DNA from: an uncultured Saprospiraceae bacterium
GTDB taxonomy: Bacteria; Bacteroidota; Bacteroidia; Chitinophagales; Saprospiraceae
Length of the DNA: 64,000 nt
Reading direction: 5' to 3'
Assembly: GCA_937951685.1 (NCBI GenBank)
Contig: CALFBG010000026.1
Coordinates: 25,015 to 89,014, forward strand
In this document: positions 34,501-43,500 of the stretch, one piece after another
Numbering within the stretch: position 1 is the first letter of the stretch
Layout: every line of letters begins with the position of its first letter
Made by a program: the position numbers and the translations under genes
Notes under the pieces: generated by a model
What the model was told of the DNA's origin: nothing
The model's input: only the letters and a program-made list of their open reading frames with translations
Database searches by the model: none

Positions 34501-37500
34501 GTAATACTAAAACCTATATTTTACATCCTAATCGTACGAGCTTAGCACCTTTGGCTTGCTACGGCGAATTATGCTTAGCGGGACCGGGCTTGTCTTTGGG
34601 CTACATTGGAGACGAAGCCTTAACAGCCCAAAAATTTATTGATAATCCGTATGGAAAAGGAGATTATGGTAAATTGTATCGGACGGGGGACCTTGCGCGT
34701 TGGTTGCCGAATGGCGAAATTGAATACTTAGGCAGAATTGATGATCAAATCAAACTTCGAGGGTATAGAATCGAATTAGGCGAAATCGAAGCCGTACTCC
34801 AGCAATCAAAATTAGTGGCGCAATGTGTCGTCATTGCGAATACGGATAGCACGGGTAACAAACAACTAGTGGCTTACGTACGACCCGAGCAATCCTTCGA
34901 TGAGAAAGCCTTGAAGCGATACTTGAAAAGCAAATTACCCGCCTATATGGTTCCTGCCATGATTATCGAGGTTCCTGCATTTTCGCTTAGCGCTAATGGT
35001 AAAATTGATCGAAAAAAGTTACCAACGCCAGATGCTAGTTCATTAGTTGCTCAGCACTATTTGGCACCGAGAAACGCGATGGAAAATCGTTTAGTAGACA
35101 TTTGGAAAAATTTATTGCAGGTAGCGCAAATCGGAATTCGGGATAACTTCTTTGACTTGGGAGGACATTCTTTATTAGTAATGCGTCTAGTCGCGGCGAT
35201 TCGCTCAGAATTTGACGTAGCACTTTCGATTCGTGATATTTTTGTTTATAATAAAATTGAAGATTTAGCACAGCAGATTAGTCAACAAAAAGTACATGCT
35301 CAAATTCCTAAAATTTCAAATCAAAAACGACCAGCAACTATTCCTTTGTCATTCGCACAAGAACGATTATGGTTTATTGATCAATTAGCAGGAAGTCTAC
35401 ACTATCATATTCCTGCCTTGTTTAAGTTAGCAGGAAGTTTGGACGTGCAGGCGCTGGAAGAAGCTTTTCAAGCGATTATTGAGCGACACGAAATTTTGAG
35501 AACGGTTTATGATGAAAATGAAGCGGGGGTACTTAGCCAATGGGTAATGGCAATCGCGGATCGGAGTTGGACCATGCAACGAACAGATTGTTCCACCACA
35601 AGCTTAGCTCAACTTTGCGAAGCCAGCATTAATCGTCCTTTTGACCTTGCCAGTGATTTCATGATACGAGCGGAGTTGTTTCAAGTTTCAGCTACCGAAA
35701 ATTACTTGCTAATTGTGTTGCACCACATTGCTGCGGATGGTTGGTCGGTACCCATATTCGTCGAAGAGTTTGCTGCTTTCTACGAAGCAAGAAAAGCAAA
35801 ACAAAAACTTGACTTAGCACCGTTAGCGATTCAGTATGCGGATTATGCAATCTGGCAAAAAGAGTATTTAGAAGGAAGCCTACTGGAAGAAAAATTAGGC
35901 TATTGGGAGCAACAATTACAAGGTGTTTCGCCACTCAATTTACCCACCGATTTCAAACGACCTGCCGTTCAACAGAACACTGGAAAAGTTTTACAGTTTG
36001 ATTTTGATCCTAGTTTATCAACGCAACTACAAGCACTAGCACAACAAGAAGAGGTAACTTTATATATGTTATTGTTGTCCGTCTTTAAAGTTTTATTGTA
36101 TAAATATAGCGGACAAGAAGATATTTGTGTGGGCAGTCCCGTGGCGAATAGAGTGCAAACGGAGATTGAACCTTTAATCGGGTTCTTTGTGAATACGCTA
36201 GCCCTCCGGAGTGATTTGAGTAACAATCCTGCTTTTAAAACTTTGTTGGCACAAGTGAAAGCAACGAGCTTAGATGCTTATAATAATCAAGATGTACCAT
36301 TCGAAAAAATTGTAGATCGCTTAGCTTACAATCGAGATCGTAGTAGAACGCCCTTATTCCAAGTTTTATTTAGTTTAGAAAATCAAACGGAAGCATTAGA
36401 CTTGGCATTGGGAGAGTTGAAAATTACGCCAGCGCCTTTCGAACAAGATACGGCGAAATTTGACTTAAGTTTCCAATTGACACAAAACAAAAATGGAATT
36501 ACAGCACTAGTTGAATACAATACAGATTTGTTTTTACCGGAGACGATCGAACGGATGCACGCACATTTCGAATTACTACTAGCCTGTGTCGTTGAGAATA
36601 CTTCTGTACGGATTGATCAGCTAAAAATGTTGAGCGCCGCAGAAGAAAAGCAAATTTTGGAATCGTTTAATCCCAAGAAAATTATTTATCCTAAAACGGA
36701 TACCATTGTCGATCTTTTTGAAAGACAAGTAAGATTTACACCAGAAAATTCGGCGGTTGATTTTGCGGGAGAGACTTTGAGTTACTTAGAATTAGATGAA
36801 CGCGCCAATCAATTAGCTAATTACCTGAGAGGTAAAGGTGTTAAAGAAGATACACTCGTCGTTTTGTGTATTGAACCTTCTATCGAAATGATTATTTCTA
36901 TTTTGGGAATTTTAAAAGCAGGCGGTGCATACGTACCCATTGATCCCACTTATCCCAAAGAAAGAATCAATTATATCCTAGATGATAGCAATGCGCAACT
37001 GGTGATTACCAACGAAGCGCATCGAACGTTACTCACGGAACTCGTAGACGTAGAATTACTTTTTGTAACTTCCTTTTGGGAGAATTTACAAAAGGAGCCA
37101 GTGACCAAACCAATCACCAATTTAGCCGCAGCGAATTTGGCTTACATTATTTATACCTCTGGTTCAACGGGCTTACCCAAAGGCGTTTTAGTAGAACACT
37201 GTAACGTCGTAAGTTTATTCCGACACAAACCAGAAACCTATGACTTTGGCGCAGCAGATGTTTGGACAATGTTTCACTCTTTTTGCTTCGACTTTTCCGT
37301 ATGGGAAATTTTTGGTGCTTTATTGCACGGAGGAAAACTAATTATCGTACCTAAAGACATTGCCAGAGATACAGCCGCTTTTGCAGATTTATTAGTAAAA
37401 GAAAAAGTAACCGTTCTAAATCAAACGCCAGGTGCTTTTTATCTTTTACAAGAAAACTATCTAGCACAGCAAGCCACAACGAGTTTGCGCTACGTAATTT

Positions 37501-40500
37501 TCGGCGGAGAAGCCTTAAGTCCCAGTAAGCTAGCAGCTTGGTCGGAACGTTATACCGATTGTAAGTTGATCAACATGTACGGGATTACCGAAACCACCGT
37601 ACACGTAACGTACAAAGAACTCACCGCAGAAGATATCCGGTTGGGCATTAGTAATATTGGGAAATCACTACCTAACTTACGTTGTTACCTATTGGATACG
37701 AGCAAAGCACTTTCTCCCATAGGTGTCTTAGGAGAGTTGTACGTTGCTGGCGCTGGAGTGGTACGCGGTTACCTAAACCGTCGTAAGCTCAATGCAGAAA
37801 GATTCATTGATCATCCTCTGTCTACGGATGGTAAGTTATACCGCACGGGCGATCTCGCGAAATGGTTGCCCAATGGAGATTTAGAATACTTAGGTCGAAT
37901 TGATAATCAAGTAAAAATTAGAGGATATCGTATTGAAATCGGAGAAATCGAAACGGTATTACAACAAGCGACAGCAGTGGCACAGTGCGTTGTCATCGCT
38001 CACCAAGATATTAACGGTGATCCTCGATTGATTGCTTACGTTGTCCCAGAAGATGATTTTAACGAGGCGACACAACAAGAAATTCAAGAATACTTGAAGG
38101 CACAATTACCAGAATATATGTTACCTTCCTTATTGGTGAAGTTAGCTGCTTTACCGCTGACACCCAATGGGAAAATTAACAAAAAAGCTTTACCACAACC
38201 AGATTTTACCGCTTTGCGATCTGGAAAATACGTTGCACCTCGTAATGTAGTAGAAGAACAATTGGTAGCCATTTGGGCTAATTTGTTGAACGTAGAAAAA
38301 GTAGGGGTAGCGGATAATTTCTTCGAACTCGGAGGACATTCGCTGCTGGCTACTCGCCTCGTTTCTGCTATTCGTAAAGCCTTGGCAAAGGAGTTGAAAA
38401 TTGCAACACTTTTTGCACATCCTACCGTTGCGGAATTAGCGAAAGTCTTGTCTGAACAACAACCAGCGGATGCGTTGATCATCGAAAAAGCGACCAGACC
38501 GGGACATATTCCCCTTTCGTTCGCACAAGAACGCTTGTGGTTTATTGATCAATTGGAGGGAAGTACTCACTATCACATTCCAATGGTTTTTGAATTAACA
38601 GGAACGGTCGATCCAATAGCTTTAGAAGCAGCCTTTGTGGCAATCTTGGAACGCCACGAAATATTGCGGACGGTTTATAAAACAGAAGCTGGAATTGCTT
38701 ATCAAGAAGTAGTCGCACTTAGCGACCGCCCGTGGAAGTTAAACCTTGTCACGGAAGCATTAACGGCAGCTACACTCGAAAATTACATTGAGCAGGAGCT
38801 CAACCAAGCATTTGACCTATCAAATGATTTTCTATTGCGAGTCAGCCTACTTACTCAGGAAGCAGGTACACAAGTCTTAGTCATCGTGATGCATCATATT
38901 GCTTCGGATGGCTGGTCAGAGCCGATTTTCTTGGCAGAGCTGCAAGCACTCTATCAAGCGGCAAAAGCGAAGGTGCCCGCAAATTTACCAGTATTAGCTA
39001 TTCAGTACGCGGACTTTGCGATTTGGCAACGTAGCTACCTGAATCCGGAACGCTTGAATCAACAACTTTCTTTCTGGGAAACGCAGTTGGCTAATTTGGA
39101 GCCATTAGATTTACTAACAGATTTTACGCGACCAGCAATCCAAAGTACAAATGGTGGGCACGAACATTTTGTCATTAACGAAAAGCTCGCCGCTGGATTG
39201 CGAAAATTAGCTCAACAAGAAGACTTGACGTTGTACATTTTACTCTTGTCCGTCTTTAAAATTTTATTATACAAATACACGGGACAAACTGATATTTGTG
39301 TTGGTACGCCAATCGCCAATCGAACCCAAGGAGAATTGGAACCACTAATTGGTTTCTTTGTAAATACACTAGCGATAAGAACGGAAGTCGACGCCATCAA
39401 AACAATGAACGAGTTTTGGCAGCAGGTTAAAACGAATACGCTTGCTGCTTATGAGCACCAAGAAGTACCGTTCGAAAAAGTAGTAGACCGTTTAGTGACC
39501 ACGAGAGATCGTAGTCGTAATCCATTATTTCAAGTTGTTTTTACGGTAGATCATGCGACTAGTGAAGCGGAAATATCTTTATCCGATTTAACGATGAAGC
39601 CCTTGGCATATGAACAAGCCATAGCGAAGTTTGAATTGAGTTTTAATGTGATTGACACTGGAAAGACTTTAGCTTTGAATGTAGAATATGGCAGCGATTT
39701 ATTTTTACCGGCGACTATTCAACGTATGGTAAAACACTTTGAAAACTTACTAGCGAATGTTGTAGCTAATCCGGTTAGTCTCATTGGCGAGTTAGAAATG
39801 TTGGACACTGCTGAGCAAAAAAGATTAGTGGAAGAGTTTAATGCCAGCGAAAAAGCATATCCGCAAGATGAGACATTATTAATGTTAGTTGAAAGGCAGA
39901 TTGCTAAAACGCCAAACCTGCCTGCGCTTGTATCAGGTACAGAAACGCTCAGCTACAGCGACTTAGATCATCGCGCCAATCAAGTTGCACAAAACTTGAT
40001 CCAGCAAGGCGTACAAGCGAACACTTTAGTGCCGATTTGTTTAGATCGTTCGGTGGATTTAATCGTCAGTATGCTTGCCATTTTAAAAGTAGGTGCGAGT
40101 TACGTTCCAGTTGATCCACAATATCCAAGTTCGCGGATTGAATTTATCCTAAAAGATACACAGGCAACACACTTGATTTCAACAGTTGAGTACGAAAGTA
40201 AATTGCCTAAGGCTGCTACGCAAGTCATTTTTATAGAAAATATAGCATCGGCTCTTGCTGTGCCAATTCCTATCTCAAGTGCTGCGACGGCAACCGATAT
40301 CGCCTATGTGATTTATACTTCTGGCTCAACGGGGCAACCCAAAGGCGTTTTGGTACCACATCGCCCCTTAGTTAATTTGATTCACTGGCATTGGGATCAA
40401 TACGAAGTAACAGCAGCAAGCAGATCAACCCTCGTAGCAGGCGTTGGATTTGATGCTTCGATCGTAGAAATTTGGCCTTACTTAACGGCAGGAGGAAGTT

Positions 40501-43500
40501 TGTATGTTTTACCAGAAGAAGTAAGAGTTGCCCCTGATCAGCTAGTGAAGTTTTATCAAGAAAATAAAATTACGCATAGTTTCGTACCAACAGTTTTGGT
40601 GTCTGAAATGGTAAAGATTACGAAAAATGTAGCCTTGCCTCTAAATTATTTATTAACGGGCGGAGATAGTCTTGGACCAATTGACATCACTGGTTTATCG
40701 TATCGAATTCTCAATAACTATGGACCTACGGAAAGTACGGTCGTTACAACAATTTACGAATTACAAGCGATTGATCAAACTCGATCACCACTGATTGGGA
40801 AACCCATTCACAACGTAAAAATTTATTTGTTGGATTCGTCGGGACACTTGGTGCCACCAGGGGTAATCGGAGAATTGTACATTGGTGGAGCAGGATTAGC
40901 GAAAGCATATTTGGATCGACCAGCATTAACGGCGGAAAAGTTTATTACAGATAAATTTTCGATTTCAGATAATGCTCGATTATATAAAACGGGAGACTTA
41001 GCATATTGGTTACCCGATGGAAGTTTAGCTTTTGTTGGTAGAAAAGATAATCAAGTTAAAATTAGAGCACATCGAATTGAGTTAGGCGAAATAGAAAACG
41101 CGATGCAACAGTCTGGATTGCTTGAGAAAGCAGTCGTACTAGCAAGGTCCGACGCAAATGGGCATAAACGATTGGTCGCTTATGTTGTCCCGTTGAAGTC
41201 AGCGGAAACAACGGGGTTAGATAAAGCAGCTTTAATTACTTATTTGAAAGCTCAGTTACCGGAGTACATGGTGCCAGCGATTTATATCGAATTAGCCGCC
41301 TTACCTTTAACTGCTAATGGGAAAATTAATAGAAAAGTTTTACCAGAACCCAATTTTGAAAGCGAACGAACCAATGAATTTGTAGCTCCTCAGACAGACT
41401 TGCAAAAGATGTTAGCTACCGTTTGGAGTAATTTATTGCAAGTAGAAAAAATTAGTATATACGATAACTTCTTTGAACTAGGAGGAGATTCTATCATCAC
41501 AATACAAGTAGTTAGCCGCGTCAAACAAGCGGGCTATGCGTTGCATACAAGAGATCTTTTTGAACACCAAACAATTGCAGAACTAGCAGCGAAAATTGAG
41601 GCTGCTAACGAGGTGATTACTGGAGAACAAGGTGTTTTGTCGGGCAACGTAAGCTTACTTCCGATTCAAAAATGGTTTTTAGCAAAATCCAACGCCGCCA
41701 CGGTTCAATTCAACCAAGCTGCGTTGTTGAACCTTAACGCTTCGGTGGAACGGGAGGCTTTGCAAGCTACGCTCAATGCTATTGTTGCACAGCACGATGC
41801 GTTGCGCTTTGAATATCATCAGACGGGAGATTCGTGGGAACAAAGCTATCAGAACCCTTTTGATAGTTTGGAAATAGTAGATTGGAGTGAGCGTTCAGCG
41901 ATGGATGAAACAGTCTTGTCGGAGCAGATCAAAGTAGTTTGTGAAGCAGCACAGCAATCCGTCACCCTAGAAAAGGGAAGACACTTCAAAGTGGTTTGGA
42001 TTAAAACTCCAGTCAATGAAAAAGATAATCGCCTCTTCATTGTCGCGCATCATTTGGTAATTGATGGTGTCTCTTGGAGAATTTTATTGGAGCACCTTGC
42101 GCTTGGATTACAAGCTGCAAGTGAGGGAGAAACAATTCAGTTGGGACTTAAGTCTAGCGCTTACCGCGAATGGACTACCGGCTTGAAAATATTGAGTGAG
42201 TCACCACGAATGCTAGCGCAAGAAAAATACTGGAGCAAGGTGCAAAGTGATTTTAAGCCATTGCCAACGGATATCGTACCCGCAGCAGTAGTGCCCGTGA
42301 CGATGGAATCCGTGCAAGAATTTACCGTACACTTAGCGGAACCGTTAACGACGGCACTATTAAAAGAAGTAAACCGAGCTTACCAAACCGAAATCAACGA
42401 TATTTTACTAAGTGCACTTGCACAAACCATTAGTGAATGGTCAGGAGAAAATCAAATCTCCGTCGGCTTGGAAGGGCACGGAAGAGAAGATATTTTACCA
42501 TTGCTTGATTTGAGTAACACCATTGGTTGGTTTACGAGCTTATATCCAGTTTCGTTGTCCATTGAAAAAAGTAACATGAGTGGAGAAGGGATGGATAAGC
42601 TGCTCAAAGCAGTGAAAGGACAATTGAGAAACATTCCTGATAAAGGTATTGGATATGGCATTTTGCAATATTATAAAAATGAAGTTCCTACGAGTCTTAA
42701 GTCTTGGGATATCACATTTAATTATTTGGGGCAACTAGATAACTTAGTCAATGACAGTCCGTGGTTAAGCCCAGCGAAAGAATCGGCGGGGGAAAGTATT
42801 GGAAAAGATTTTATTTTTGAAAACAAATTAGAGTTAAACTGTGCCGTTGCTGCGCAGCAATTGAATATGTCTTGGTCGTACAGTACGCTGAATTATCAGG
42901 CAGAAACGATCGAAAAGTTGGCAAAAAGATTTGTGCTGAATTTAACGAAGCTGATCAAACATTGCCAAGCCAAAGAGACCATTGAATATACTGCTGAAGA
43001 TTATGGATTGACGGGGCTTGTTCATTACCAAGCCTTAGATCGGTTCTTAGCGGTAGAAGAACAAGGCGTTTCGCGTAAGCAGTTACTAGATTCCCTTTAT
43101 CGTTTAAGTCCTTTACAAGAAGGAATGCTTTTTCACGGACTATACGATGATGAATCAAAGGCTTACCGCGAACAATACAGTTTTGATTTACCAGAAGGCG
43201 TAGTTGTCGGAGCGTTAAAATCAGCGTGGAAGCACGTAGTTGATCAGCACTCGATTTTACGGACGGCTTTCATCTACGATGAACTCTCGATTCCTGTACA
43301 GTGTGTTTATTCGTCGGTTGAACTGCCATTTGAAGTTTTAGATTACAGTCGTTTTAAACCGGAAGTGCTAACGGAGGAACTAACAAAATTATTAGCAGAA
43401 GATCATCAAACTAGTTTTGATTTCAAAAAAGCACCTTTATTTAGAATTACGCTCGTTAAAGTCGGTGCAACGGCCTACAAAATGATGCTTACTTGTCATC

